DNA from: Hydractinia symbiolongicarpus
Taxonomy: Eukaryota; Cnidaria; Hydrozoa; Anthoathecata; Hydractiniidae
Assembly (NCBI RefSeq): GCF_029227915.1
Contig: NC_079875.1
Span: forward strand, 20,889,001-20,953,000
Reading direction: 5' to 3'
DNA: 64,000 bases
The notes under the pieces were generated by a model. That model did not search any database. It was not told the origin of the DNA and saw nothing but the letters and a program-made list of their open reading frames with translations. This document shows positions 44,201 through 58,249 of this stretch, in pieces; within the stretch, counting starts at the first letter, position 1; each line of letters opens with the position of its first letter. The translations under genes were made by a program, and so were the position numbers.

Positions 44201-45740
44201 CAGCCTTTAAAGGACTGTGCACGTAGTTAAGAGTGTTCTAAGGCAACGGCGCTAATGAAAGTGAACTTGGACGTTGTAGCGCATTGAGACTGGAAGGACT
44301 AGTCCAATGGTAACCTGCGCAAGCAGATAGAACCACGTGATTTACGTGCGAGGCCTTTATTAGACTGCAAAAGGCCATATTACAGCCTTTATAGGACGAT
44401 GCACGTAGTTAAGCGTGTTCTAAAGCGACGGCGCTAATGAAAACGACTTGGGACGTTGTAGCGCATTGAAACTGGAAGGACTAGTCGAATGGTAACCTGC
44501 GCAGACAGGTGAAACCACGTGATTTACGTGTTAGACCTTTATTAGACTGCAAAAAGCCATATTACAGCCTTTATAGGACTGTGCACGTAGTTAAGAGTGT
44601 TGTAAGGCAACGGCGCTAATAAGAACGACTTGGGACGTTGTAGCGCATTGAGACTGGAACGACTAGTCCAATGGTAATCGGCGCAAGCAGATAGAACCAC
44701 GTGATTTACGTGCGAGGCCTTTATTAGACTGCAAAAGGCCATATTACAGCCTTTATAGCACTGTGCACGTAGTTAAGAGTATTCTAAGGCCACGGCGCTA
44801 AGGAAAACCACTTGGAACGTTGTAGTGCATTGACAATGGAAGGAATATTCCAATGGTAACCGGCGCAGGTATCTAAAACCACTTGATTTACGTGTGCGGC
44901 TTTTATTTGACTGCAAAAGGCCATATTACAGCCTTTATAGGACTGTGCACGCAGTTAATGGTGTTCTAAGGCGACGGCGCTAATGAAAACGACTTGGGAC
45001 GTTGTAGCGCATTGAGACGGGAACGACTAGTCCAATGGTAACTTGTCCAGGCAGATGGAACCACGTGATTTACGCGTGAGCCCTTTATTAGACTGCAAAA
45101 AGCCATATTACAGCCTTTAAAAGACTGTGCACGTAGTTAAGAGTGTTGTAAGGCTAATGAGAACGACTTGGGACGTTGTAGCGCATTGAGACTGGAACGA
45201 CTAGTCCAATGGTAATCGGCGCAGGCAGCTGAAACCGCGTAATTCACGTGTTAGGCCTTTATTAGACTGCAAAAGGCCATATTACAGCCTTTAAAGGACT
45301 GTGCACGTAGTTAAGAGTGTTCTAAGGCGACGGCGCTAATGAAAACGATCTTGGACGTTGTAGCGCATTGAGACTGGAACGACTAGTCCAATGGTAACTT
45401 GTCCAGGCAGATGGAACCACGTGATTTACGCGTGAGCCCTTTATTAGACTGCAAAAATCCATATTACAGCCTTTAAAAGACTGTGCACGTAGTTAAGAGT
45501 GTTGTAAGGCTAATGAGAACGACTTGGGACGTTGTAGCGCATTGAGACTGGAACGACTAGTCCAATGGTAATCGGCGCAGGCAGCTGAAACCGCGTAATT
45601 CACGTGTTAGGCCTTTATTAGACTGCAAAAGGCCATATTACAGCCTTTAAAGGAGTGTGCACGTAGTTAAGAGTGTTCTAAGGCGACGGCGCTAATGAAA
45701 GCGATCTTGGACGTTGTAGCGCATTGAGACTGGAACGACT
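38300..45740 (+). repeat. 13-monomer higher-order repeat, 2349-bp period
   Basis: Identical landmarks recur every 2349 bp (GAGACTGG at 38323, 40672, 43021 and 45370). 13 x 182 = 2366. Two monomers with the 8-bp deletion and one with a 1-bp deletion (TTGGGCCTTG for TTGGGACGTTG) account exactly for the missing 17 bp. There are about 3.2 copies. The second and third look almost identical, and the first has a few more differences. The left edge coincides with a truncated monomer at about 38300. Inside the unit a dimer of about 356 bp is itself duplicated (about 40315-40672 and 40672-41028). Confidence 0.9.
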
Positions 45741-48700
45741 AGTCCAATGGTAACCTGCGCAAGCAGATAGAACCACGTGATTTACGTGTGAGGCCTTTAT
45801 TAGAGTGCAAAAGGCCATATTACAGCCTTTGAAGGACTGTACACGTAGTTAAGAGTGTTCTAAGGCGACGGCGCTAATGAAAGCGACCTTGGACGTTGTA
45901 GCACATTGAGACTGGAAGGAATATTTCAATGGTAACCTGCGCAGGCATCTGAAACCGCTTGATTTAAGTGTGCGTTCTTTATTAGACTGCAAAAGGCCAT
46001 ATTACGTCTTTATAGCACTGTGCACGTAGTTAAGAGTGTTTTAAGGCGACGGCGCTAATGAAAACGACTTTGCACGATGTAGTGCATTGAGACTGGATCG
46101 ACTAGTCCAATGGTAACAGGCGCAGGCAAATGGAACCATGTGATTTACGTGTGAAGCCTTTATTAGGCTGCAAAAGGGCATATCACAGCCTTTGTAGGAC
46201 TGTGCACGTAGTTAAGAGTTTTCTAAGGCAACGGCGCTAATGAAAACGACTTGGGACGTTGTAGCGCATTGAGACTGGGACGACTAGTCCAATGGTAACT
46301 TGTCCAGGCAGATGGAACCACGTGATTTACGCGTGAGCCCTTTATTAGACTGCAAAAAGCCATATTACAGCCGTTATAGGACTGTGCACGTAGTTAAGAG
46401 TGTTGTAAGGCAACGGCGCTAATGAGAATGACTTGGGACGTTGTAGCGCATTGAGACTGGAACGACTAGTCCAATGGTAATCGGCGCAAGCAGATAGAAC
46501 CACGTGATTTACGTGCGAGGCCTTTATTAGACTGCAAAAGGCCATATTACAGCCTTTATAGCACTGTGCACGTAGTTAAGAGTGTTCTAAGGCCACGGCG
46601 CTAAGGAAAACCACTTGGAACGTTGTAGTGCATTGACAATGCAAGGAATATTCCAATGGTAACCGGTGCAGGCATCTAAAACCACTTGATTTACGTGTGC
46701 GGCCTTTATTTGACTGCAAAAGGCCATATTACAGCCTTTATAGGACTGTGCACTTAGTTAATGGTGTTCTAAGGCGACGGCGCTAATGAAAACGACTTGG
46801 GACGTTGTAGCGCATTGAGACTGGAACGACTAGTCCAATGGTAACTTGTCCAGGCAGATGGAACCACGTGATTTACGCCTGAGCCCTTTATTAGACTGCA
46901 AAAAGCCATATTACAGCCTTTATAGGACTGTGCACGTAGTTAAGAGTGTTGTAAGGCTAATGAGAACGACTTGGGACGTTGTAGCGCATTGAGACTGGAA
47001 CGACTAGTCCAATGGTAATCGGCGCAGGCAGCTGAAACCGCGTAATTCACGTGTTAGGCCTTTATTAGACTGCAAAAGGCCATATTACGGTCCTTATAGG
47101 ACTGTGCACGTAGTTAAGAGAATTCTAAGGTCACAGCACTAAGGAAAACAACTTGGAACGTTGTAGTGCATTGAGACTGGAACGGCAATTCCAATGGTAA
47201 CTGGCGCAGGCATCTGAAACCGCTTGATTTACGTGTGAGGCCTTCATTAGACTGCAAAAAGCCATATTGCAGCCTTTATAGGAATGTGCACGTAATTAAG
47301 AGTGTTGTAAGGCAACGGCGCTAATGAAAACGACTTGGGACATTGCAGCGCATTGAGACTGGAACGACTAGTCCAATGGTAACTTGTCCAGGCAGTTGGA
47401 TCCACGTGATTTACGCGTGAGCCCTTTATTAGACTGCAAAAAGCCATATTACAGCCTTTATAGGATTGTGCACGTAGTTAAGAGTGTTGTAAGGCTAATG
47501 AGAACGACTTGGGACGTTGTAGCGCATTGAGACTGGAACGACTAGTCCAATGGTAATCGGCGCAGGCAGCTGAAACCGCGTAATTCACGTGTTAGGCCTT
47601 TATTAGACTGCAAAAGGCCATATTACGGTCCTTATAGGACTGTGCACGTAGTTAAGAGAATTCTAAGGCCACAGCACTAAGGAAAACAACTTGGAACGTT
47701 GTAGTGCATTGAGACTGGAACGGCAAGTCCAATGGTAACCGGCGCAGGCATCTGAAACCGCTTGATTTACGTGTGAGGCCTTTATTAGACTGCAAAAAGA
47801 CATATTGCAGCCTTTATAGGAATGTGCACGTAGTTAAGAGTGTTGTAAGGCAACGGCGCTAATGAAAACGACTTGGGACGCTGCAGCGCATTGAGACTGG
47901 AACGACTAGTCCAATGGTAACTTGTCCAGGCAGATGCATCCACGTGATTTACGCGTGAGCCCTTTATTAGACTGCAAAAAGCCATAATACAGCCTTTATA
48001 GGACTGTGCATGTAGTTAAGAGTGTTCTAAGGCAACGGCGCTAATGAAGACGACTTGGGACGTTGTAGTGCATTGAGACTGGAACGACTAGTCCAATGGT
48101 AACCTGCGCAGGCAGATGGAACCACGTGATTTACGTGTGAGGCCTTTATTAGACTGCAAAAAGCCATATTACAGCCTTTATAGGACTGTGCACGTAGTTA
48201 AGAGTGTTGTAAGGCAACGGCGCTAATGAAAACGACTTGGGACGTTGTAGCGCATTGAGACTGGAACGACTAGTCCAATGGTAACTTGTCCAGGCAGATG
48301 GAACCACGTGATTTACGCGTGAGCCCTTTATTAGACTGCAAAAAGCCATATTACAGCTTTTAAACGACTGTGCACGTAGTTAAGAGTGTTCTAAGGCGAC
48401 GGCGCTAACGAAAGCGACTTTCGACGATGAAGCGCATTGAGACTGGAACGACTAGTCCAATGGTAACCTGCGCAGGGAGATGGAACCCCGTGATTTACGT
48501 GTGAAGCCTTTGTTAGACTGCAAAAGGCCATATTACAGCTTTTAAACGACTGTGCACGTAGTTAAGAGTGTTCTAAGGCGACGGCGCTAACAAAAGCGAC
48601 TTTCGACGATGAAGCGCATTGAGACTGGAACGACTAGTCCAATGGTAACCTGCGCAGGGAGATGGAACCCCGTGATTTACGTGTGAAGCCTTTGTTAGAC

Positions 48701-49559
48701 TGCAAAAGGCCATATTACGGTCCTTATAGGACTGTGCACGTAGTTAATAGTGTTCTAAGGCGACGGCGCTAATGAAAGCGACTTTGGACGATACAGTGCA
48801 TTGAGACTGGAACGACTAGTCCAATGGTAATCGGCGCAGGCAGCTGAAACCGCGTAATTCACGTGTTAGGCCTTTATTAGACTGCAAAAGGCCATATTAC
48901 GGTCCTTATAGGACTGTGCACGTAGTTAAGAGAATTCTAAGGTCACAGCACTAAGGAAAACAACTTGGAACGTTGTAGTGCATTGAGACTGGAACGGCAA
49001 GTCCAATGGTAACTGGCGCAGGCATCTGAAACCGCTTGATTTACGTGTGAGGCCTTCATTAGACTGCAAAAAGCCATATTGCAGCCTTTATAGGAATGTG
49101 CACGTAATTAAGAGTGCTGTAAGGCAACGGCGCTAATGAAAACGACTTGGGACATTGCAGCGCATTGAGACTGGAACGACTAGTCCAATGGTAACTTGTC
49201 CTGGCAGTTGGATCCACGTGATTTACGCGTGAGCCCTTTATTAGACTGCAAAAAGCCATATTACAGCCTTTATAGGATTGTGCACGTAGTTAAGAGTGTT
49301 GTAAGGCTAATGAGAACGACTTGGGACGTTGTAGTGCATTGAGACTGGAACGACTAGTCCAATGGTAATCGGCGCAGGCAGCTGAAACCGCGTAATTCAC
49401 GTGTTAGGCCTTTATTAGACTGCAAAAGGCCATATTACGGTCCTTATAGGACTGTGCACGTAGTTAAGAGAATTCTAAGGCCACAGCACTAAGGAAAACA
49501 ACTTGGAACGTTGTAGTGCATTGAGACTGGAACGGCAAGTCCAATGGTAACCGGCGCAG

Positions 49560-51990
49560 GCAGGTGAAACAACCTGATTTACGTGTGAGGCCTTTATTAG
49601 ACTGCAAAAGGCCATATTACAGCCGTTAAAGGACTGTGCACGTAGTTAATAGTGTTCTAAGGCGACTGCGCTAATGAAAGCGACTTTGGACGATATAGTG
49701 CATTGAGACTGGAACGACTAGTCCAATGGTAATCGGCGCAGGCAGCTGAATCCGCGTGATTCACGTGTTAGGCCTTTATTAGACTGCAAAAGGCCATATT
49801 ACGGACCTTATAGGACTGTGCACTAGTTTAGAGAATTCTAAGGCCACAGCACTAAGGAAAACAACTTGGAACGTTGTAGTGCATTGAGACTGGAACGGCA
49901 AGTCCAATGGTAACCGGCGCAGGCATCTGAAACCGCTTGATTTACGTGTGAGGCCTTTATTAGACTGCAAAAAGCCATATTACAGCCTTTATAGGACTGT
50001 GCACGTAGTTAAGAGTGTTCTAAGGCGACGGCGCTAATGAAAGTGACCTTAGACGTTGTAGCGCATTGACAATGGAAGGAATATTTCAATGGTAACCGGC
50101 GCAGGCATCTAAAACCACTTGATTTACGTGTGCGCCTTTATTTGACTGCAAAAGGCCATATTACAGCCTTTATAGCACTGTGCACGTAGTTAAGAGTGTT
50201 CTAAGGCAACGGCGCTAATGAAGACGACTTGGGTCGTGGTCGCGCATTGAGTCTGGAAGGACTAGTCGAATGGTAACCTGCGCAGACTGGTGAAGCCACG
50301 TGATTTACGTGTTAGACCTTTATTAGACTGCAAAAGTCCTTATTACGGACTTTATAGCACTGTGCACGTAGTTAAGAGTGTTCTAAGGCCACGGCGCTAA
50401 GGAAAACCACTTGGAACGTTGTAGTGCATTGACAATGGAAGGAATATTCCAATGGTAACCGGCGCAGGCATCTAAAACCACTTGATTTACGTGTGCGGCC
50501 TTTATTTGACTGCAAAAGGCCATATTACAGCCTTTATAGCACTGTGCACGTAGTTAAGAGTGTTCTAAGGCCACGGTGCTAAGGAAAACCACTTGGAACG
50601 TTGTAGTGCATTGACAATGGAAGGAATATTCCAATGGTAACCGGCGCAGGCATCTAAAACCACTTGATTTACGTGTGCGGCCTTTATTTGACTGCAAAAG
50701 GCCATATTACAGCCTTTATAGGACTGTGCACTTAGTTAATGGTGTTCTAAGGCGACGGCGCTAATGAAAACGACTTGGGACGTTGTAGCGCATTGAGACT
50801 GGAACGACTAGTCCAATGGTAACTTGTCCAGGCAGATGGAACCACGTGATTTACGCGTGAGCCCTTTATTAGACTGCAAAAAGCCATATTACAGCCCTTA
50901 AAAGACTGTGCACGTAGTTAAGAGTGTTGTAAGGCTAATGAGAACGACTTGGGACGTTGTAGCGCATTGAGACTGGAACGACTAGTCCAATGGTAATCGG
51001 CGCAGGCAGCTGAAACCGCGTAATTCACGTGTTAGGCCTTTATTAGACTGCAAAAGGCCATATTACAGCCTTTAAAGGACTGTGCACGTAGTTGAGAGTG
51101 TTCTAAGGCGACGGCGCTAATGAAAGCGATCTTGGACGTTGTAGCGCATTGAGACTGGAACGACTAGTCCAATGGTAACCTGCGCAAGCAGATAGAACCA
51201 CGTGATTTACGTGCGAGGCCTTTATTAGACTGCAAAAAGCCATATTACAGCCTTTATAGGACTGTGCACGTAGTTAAGAGTGTTGTAAGGCTAATGAGAA
51301 CGACTTGGGACGTTGTAGCGCATTGAGACTGGAACGACTAGTCCAATGGTAACCTAGGCAAGCAGATAGAACCACGTGATTATCGTGCGAGGCCTTTATT
51401 AGGCTCCAAAAGGGCATATCACAGCCTTTGTAGGACTGTGCACGTAGTTAAGAGTGTTCTAAGGCAACGGCGCTAATGAAAGCGAACTTGGACGTTGTAG
51501 CGCATTGAGACTGGAAGGACTAGTCCAATAGTAACCTGCGCAGACAGGTGAAACCACGTGATTTACGTGTTAGACCTTTATTAGACTGCAAAAGGCCTTT
51601 TTACGGCCTTTATAGCACTGTGCACGTAGTTAAGAGTGTTCTAAGGCCACGGCGCTAAGGAAAACCACTTGGAACGTTGTAGTGCATTGACAATGGAAGG
51701 AATATTCCAATGGTAACCGGCGCAGGCATCTAAAACCACTTGATTTACGTGTGCGGCCTTTATTTGACTGCAAAAGGCCATATTACAGCCTTTATAGGAC
51801 TGTGCACGCAGTTAAAGGTGTTCTAAGGCGACGGCGCTAACGAAAGCGACTTTCGACGATGAAGCGCATTGAGACTGGAACGACTAGTCCAATGGTAACC
51901 TGCGCAGGCAGATGGAACCACGTGATTTACGTGTGAGGCCTTTATTAGACTGCAAAAAGCCATATTACAGCCTTTATAGGACTGTGCACG
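49560..51990 (+). repeat. segmental duplicate within the satellite, copy A
   Basis: The monomer order and private variants here recur at about 58250-60870. Examples are CACTAGTTTAGAGAATTC at 49822 and 58514, and the compensated AAAGTCC...GGACTTT arms at 50335 and 59031. The offset is 8692 bp at the left and about 8876 bp at the right. The change equals one monomer gained or lost. Confidence 0.8.
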
Positions 51991-52139
51991 TAGTTAAGAG
52001 TGTTGTAAGGCAACGGCGCTAATGAGAACGACTTGGGACGTTGTAGCGCATTGAGACTGGAACGACTAGTCCAATGGTAATCGGCGCAGGCAGCTGAAAC
52101 CGCGTGATTCACGTGTTAGGCCTTTATTAGACTGCAAAA

Positions 52140-54000
52140 TGTTATATTACTGTCCTTATAGGACTGTGCACGTAGTTAAGAGAATTCTAAGGCCACAGCA
52201 CTAAGGAAAACATCTTGGAACGTTGTAGTGCATCGAGACTGGAACTTCAAGTCCAATGGTAACCTGCGCAGGCAGGTGAAACCACGTGATTTACGTGTGA
52301 GGCCTTTGTTAGACTGCAAAAAGCCATATACGGTCCTTATAGCACTGTGCACGTAGTTAAGAGTGTTCTAAGGCGACGGCGCTAATGAAAGCGACTTTGG
52401 ACGATGTAGTGCATTGAGACTGGAACGACTAGTCCAATAGTAACCTGCGCAGGCAAATGGAACCATGTGATTTACGTGCGAGGTCTTTATTAGGCTGCAA
52501 AAGGGCATATCACAGCCTTTGTAGGACTGTGCACGTAGTTAAGAGTGTTCTAAGGCAACGGCGCTAATGAAGGCGACTTGGGACGTTGTTGTGCATTGAG
52601 ACTGGAACTACTAGTCCAATGGTAACCTTCGCAGGCAGGTGAAACCACGTGATTTGCGTGTGAGGCTTTTATTAGACTGCAAAAGGCCATATTACAGCTT
52701 TTAAACGACTGTGCACGTAGTTAAGAGTGTTCTAAGGCGACTGCGCTAATGAAAGGGACTTTAAACGTTGTAACGCATTGAGACTGGGACGACTTGTCCA
52801 ATGGTAACCTGCGCAGGCAGATAGAACCACGTGATTTGCGTGCGACGCCTTTATTAGACTGCAAAAAGCCATATTACAGCCTTTATAGAACTGTGCACGC
52901 ACTTAAGAGTGTTCTAAGGCAACGGCGCTAAGGAAAACCACTTGGAACGTTGCAGTGCATTGAGACTGGAACGACTAGTCCAATGGTAACTTGTCCAGGC
53001 AGCTGAAACCGCGTGATTCACGTGTTAGGCCTTTATTAGACTGCAAAAGGCCATATTACGGTCCTTATAGGACTGTGCACGTAGTTAAGAGAATTCTAAG
53101 GCCACAGCACTAAGGAAAACATCTTGGAACGTTGTAGTGCATCGAGACTGGAACTTCAAGTCCAATGGTAACCTGCGCAGGCAGGTGAAACCACGTGATT
53201 TACGTGTGAGGCCTTTGTTAGACTGCAAAAAGCCATATACGGTCCTTATAGCACTGTGCACGTAGTTAAGAGTGTTCTAAGGCGACGGCGCTAATGAAAG
53301 CGACTTTGGACGATGTAGTGCATTGAGACTGGAACGACTAGTCCAATAGTAACCTGCGCAGGCAAATGGAACCATGTGAATTACGTGCAAGGTCTTTATT
53401 AGGCTGCAAAAGGGCATATCACAGCCTTTGTAGGACTGTGCACGTAGTTAAGAGTGTTCTAAGGCAACGGCGCTAATGAAGGCGACTTGGGACGTTGTTG
53501 TGCATTGAGACTGGAACTACTAGTCCAATGGTAACCTTCGTAGGCAGGTGAAACCACGTGATTTGCGTGTGAGGCTTTTATTAGACTGCAAAAGGCCATA
53601 TTACAGCCTTTAAACGACTGTGCACGTAGTTAAGAGTGTTTTAAGGCGACTGCGCTAATGAAAGCGACTTTAAACGTTGTAACGCATTGAGACTGGAACG
53701 ACTTGTCCAATGGTAACCTGCGCAGGCAGATAGAACCACGTGATTTACGTGCGACGCCTTTATTAGACTGCAAAAAGCCATATTACAGCCTTTATAGAAC
53801 TGTGCACGCACTTAAGAGTGTTCTAAGGCAACGGCGCTAAGGAAAACCACTTGGAACGTTGCAGTGCATTGAGACTGGAACGACTAGTCCAATGGTAACT
53901 TGTCCAGGCAGCTGAAACCGCGTGATTCACGTGTTAGGCCTTTATTAGACTGCAAAAGGCCATATTACGGTCCTTATAGGACTGTGCACGTAGTTAAGAG
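52140..54000 (+). repeat. tandem five-monomer duplication, ~909 bp
   Basis: The private variant CATCGAGACTGGAACTTCAA occurs at 52231 and 53140, 909 bp apart, and the intervening monomers match in order. Later pieces of the same set recur near 56755-57900 and 61080-61700. Confidence 0.75.
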
Positions 54001-57000
54001 AATTCTAAGGCCACAGCACTAAGGAAAACAACTTGGAACGTTGTAGTGCATTGAGACTGGAAGGAATATTCCAATGGTAACCGGCGCAGGCATCTAAAAC
54101 CACTTGATTTACGTGTGCGGCCTTTATTTGACTGCAAAAGGCCATATTACAGCCTTTATAGGACTGTGCACGCAGTTAATGGTGTTCTAAGGCGACGACG
54201 CTAATGAAAACGACTTTTGACGATGAAGCGCATTGAGAATGGAACGACTAGTCCAATGGTAACCTGCGTAGGCAGATGGAACCACGTGATTTACGTGTGA
54301 GGCCTTTATTAGACTGCAAAAAGCCATATTACAGCCTTTAAAAGACTGTGCACGTAGTTAAGAGTGTTGTAAGGCTAATGAGAACGACTTGGGACGTTGT
54401 AGCGCATTGAGACTGGAACGACTAGTCCAATGGTAATCGGCGGAGGCAGCTGAAACCGCGTAATTCACGTGTTAGGCCTTTATTAGACTGCAAAAGGCCA
54501 AATTACAGCCTTTAAAGGACTGTGCACGTAGTTAAGAGTGTTCTAAGGCGACGGCGCTAATGAAAGCGATCTTGGACGTTGTAGCGCATTGAGACTGGAA
54601 CGACTAGTCCAATGGTAATCGGCGCAAGCAGATAGAACCACGTGATTTACGTGCGAGGCCTTTATTAGACTGCAAAAGGCCATATTACAGCCTTTATAGC
54701 ACTGTGCACGTAGTTAAGAGTGTTCTAAGGCCACGGCGCTAAGGAAAACCACTTGGAATGTTGTAGTGCATTGACAATGGAAGGAATATTCCAATGGTAA
54801 CCGGCGTAGGCATCTAAAACCACTTGATTTACGTGTGCGGCCTTTATTTGACTGCAAAAGGCCATATTACAGCCTTTATAGGACTGTGCACTTAGTTAAT
54901 GGTGTTCTAAGGCGACGGCGCTAATGAAAACGACTTGGGACGTTGTAGCGCATTGAGACTGGAACGACTAGTCCAATGGTATCTTGTCCAGGCAGATGGA
55001 ACCACGTGATTTACGCCTGAGCCCTTTATTAGACTGCAAAAAGCCATATTACAGCCTTTATAGGACTGTGCACGTAGTTAAGAGTGTTGTAAGGCTAATG
55101 AGAACGACTTGGGACGTTGTAGCGCATTGAGACTGGAACGACTAGTCCAATGGTAATCGGGGCAGGCAGCTGAAACCGCGTAATTCACGTGTTAGGCCTT
55201 TATTAGACTGCAAAAGGCCATATTACGGTCCTTATAGGACTGTGCACGTAGTTAAGAGAATTCTAAGGTCACAGCACTAAGGAAAACAACTTGGAACGTT
55301 GTAGTGCATTGAGACTGGAACAGCAAGTCCAATGGTAACCGGCGCAGGCATCTGAAACCGCTTGATTTACGTGTGAGGCCTTCATTAGACTGCAAAAAGC
55401 CATATTGCAGCCTTTATAGGAATGTGCACGTAGTTAAGAGTGTTGTAAGGCAACGGCGCTAATGAAAACGACTTGGGACATTGCAGCGCATTGAGACTGG
55501 AACGACTAGTCCAATGGTAACTTGTCCAGGCAGTTGGATCCACGTGATTTACGCGTGAGCCCTTTATTAGACTGCAAAAAGTCATATTACAGCCTTTATA
55601 GGATTGTGCATGTAGTTAAGAGTGTTGTAAGGCTAATGAGAACGACTTGGGACGTTGTAGCGCATTGAGACTGGAACGACTAGTCCAATGGTAATCGGCG
55701 CAGGCAGCTGAAACCGCGTAATTCACGTGTTAGGCCTTTATTAGACTGCAAAAGGCCATATTACGGTCCTTATAGGACTGTGCACGTAGTTAAGAGAATT
55801 CTAAGGCCACAGCACTAAGGAAAACAACTTGGAACGTTGTAGTGCATTGAGACTTGAACGACTAGTCCAATGGTAACCTGCGCAGGCAGGTGAAACCACG
55901 TGATTTACGTGCGAGGCCTTTATTAGAGTGCAAAAGGCCATATTACAGCCTTTGAAGGACTGTGCACGTAGTTAAGAGTGTTCTAAGGCGACGGCGCTAA
56001 TGAAAGCGACCTTGGACGTTGTAGCGCATTGAGACTGGAACGACTAGTCCAATGGTAACCTAGGCAAGCATATAGAACAACGTGATTTACGTGCGAGGCC
56101 TTTATTAGACTGCAAAAGGCCATATTACGGTCTTTATAGCACTGTGCACGTAGTTAAGAGTGTTCTAAGGCGACGGCGCTAATGAAAACGACTTTGGACG
56201 ATGTAGTGCATTGAGACTGGAACGACTAGTCGAATGGTAACCTGCGCAGACAGGTGAAACCACGTGATTTACGTGTTAGACCTTTATTAAGCTGCAAAAG
56301 GGCATATCACAGCCTTTGTAGGACTGTGCACGTAGTTAAGAGTGTTCTAAGGCAACTGCGCTAATGAAAACGACTTGGGACGTTGTAGCGCATTGAGACT
56401 TGGACGACTAGTCCAATGGTAACTTGTCCAGGCAGATGGAACCACGTGATTTACGCGTGATCCCTTTATTTGACTGCAAAAGGCCATATTACAGCCTTTA
56501 TAGGACTGTGCACGCAGTTAATGGTGTTCTAAGGCGACGGCGCTAACGAAAGCGACTTTCGACGATGAAGCGCATTGAGACTGGAACGACTAGTCCAATG
56601 GTAACCTGCGCAGGCAGCTGAAACCGCGTGATTCACTTGTTAGGCCTTTATTAGACTGCAAAAGGCCATATTACGGTCCTTATAGGACTGTGCACGTAGT
56701 TAAGAGAATTTTAAGGCCACAGCACTAAGGAAAACATCTTGGAACGTTGTAGTGCATCGAGACTGGAACTTCAAGTCCAATGGTAACCTGCGCAGGCAGG
56801 TGAAACCACGTGATTTACGTGTGAGGCCTTTGTTAGACTGCAAAAGGGCATATCACAGCCTTTGTAGGACTGTGCACGTAGTTAAGAGTGTTCTAAGGCA
56901 AGGGCGCTAATGAAAACGACTTGAAACGTTGTAGCGCATTGAGACTGGAAGGAATATTCCAATGGTAACCTGCGCAGGCATCTGAAACCGCTTGATTTAA

Positions 57001-58249
57001 GTGTGCGTCCTTTATTAGACTGCAAAAGGCCATATTACGGTCTTTATAGCACTGTGCACGTAGTTAAGAGTGTTCTAAGGCGACGGCGCTAATGAAAGCG
57101 ACTTTGGACGATGTAGTGCATTGAGACTGGAACGACTAGTCCAATAGTAACCTGCGCAGGCAAATGGAACCATGTGATTACCGTGCGAGGTCTTTATTAG
57201 GCTGCAAAAGGGCATATCACAGCCTTTGTAGGACTGTGCACGTAGTTAAGAGTGTTCTAAGACAACGGCGCTAATGAAGGCGACTTGGGACGTTGTTGTG
57301 CATTGAGACTGGAACTACTAGTCCAATGGTAACCTTCGCAGGCAGGTGAAACCACGTGATTTACGTGTGAGGCTTTTATTAGACTGCAAAAGGCCATATT
57401 ACAGCCTTTAAACGACTGTGCACGTAGTTAAGAGTGTTCTAAGGCGACTGCGCTAATGAAAGCGACTTTGAACGTTGTAACGCATTGAGACTGGAACGAC
57501 TTGTCCAATGGTAACCTGCGCAGGCAGATAGAACCACGTGATTTAGGTGCGAGGCCTTTATTAGACTGCAAAAAGCCATATTACAGCCTTTATAGGACTG
57601 TGCACGCACTTAAGAGTGTTCTAAGGCAACGGCGCTAAGGAAAACCACATGGAACGTTGCAGTGCATTGAGACTGGAACGACTAGTCCAATGGTAACTTG
57701 TCCAGGCAGCTGAAACCGCGTGATTCACGTGTTAGGCCTTTATTAGACTGCAAAAGGCCATATTACGGTCCTTATAGGACTGTGCACGTAGTTAAGAGAA
57801 TTCTAAGGCCACAGCACTAAGGAAAACAACTTGGAACGTTGTAGTGCATTGAGACTGGAACGGCAAGCCCAATGTTAAACGGCGCAGGCATCTGAAACCG
57901 CTTGATTTACATGTGAGGCCTTTATTAGACTGCAAAAAGCCATATTACAGCCTTTATAGGACTGTGCACGTAGTTAAGAGTGTTGTAAGGCAACGGCGCT
58001 AATGAAAACGACTTGGGACGTTGTAGCGCATTGAGACTGGAACGACTAGTCCAATGGTAACTTGCGCAGGCAGGTGAAACCACGTGATTTAGGTGTGCGT
58101 CCTTTTTTAGACTGCAAAAGGCCATATTACAGCCTTTATTGGACTGTGCACGTAGTTAGGAGTGTTCTAAGGCAACGGCGCTAATGAAGACGACTTGGGA
58201 CGTTGTCGCGCATTGAGACTGGAACGACTAGTCCAATGGTAACCTGCGC

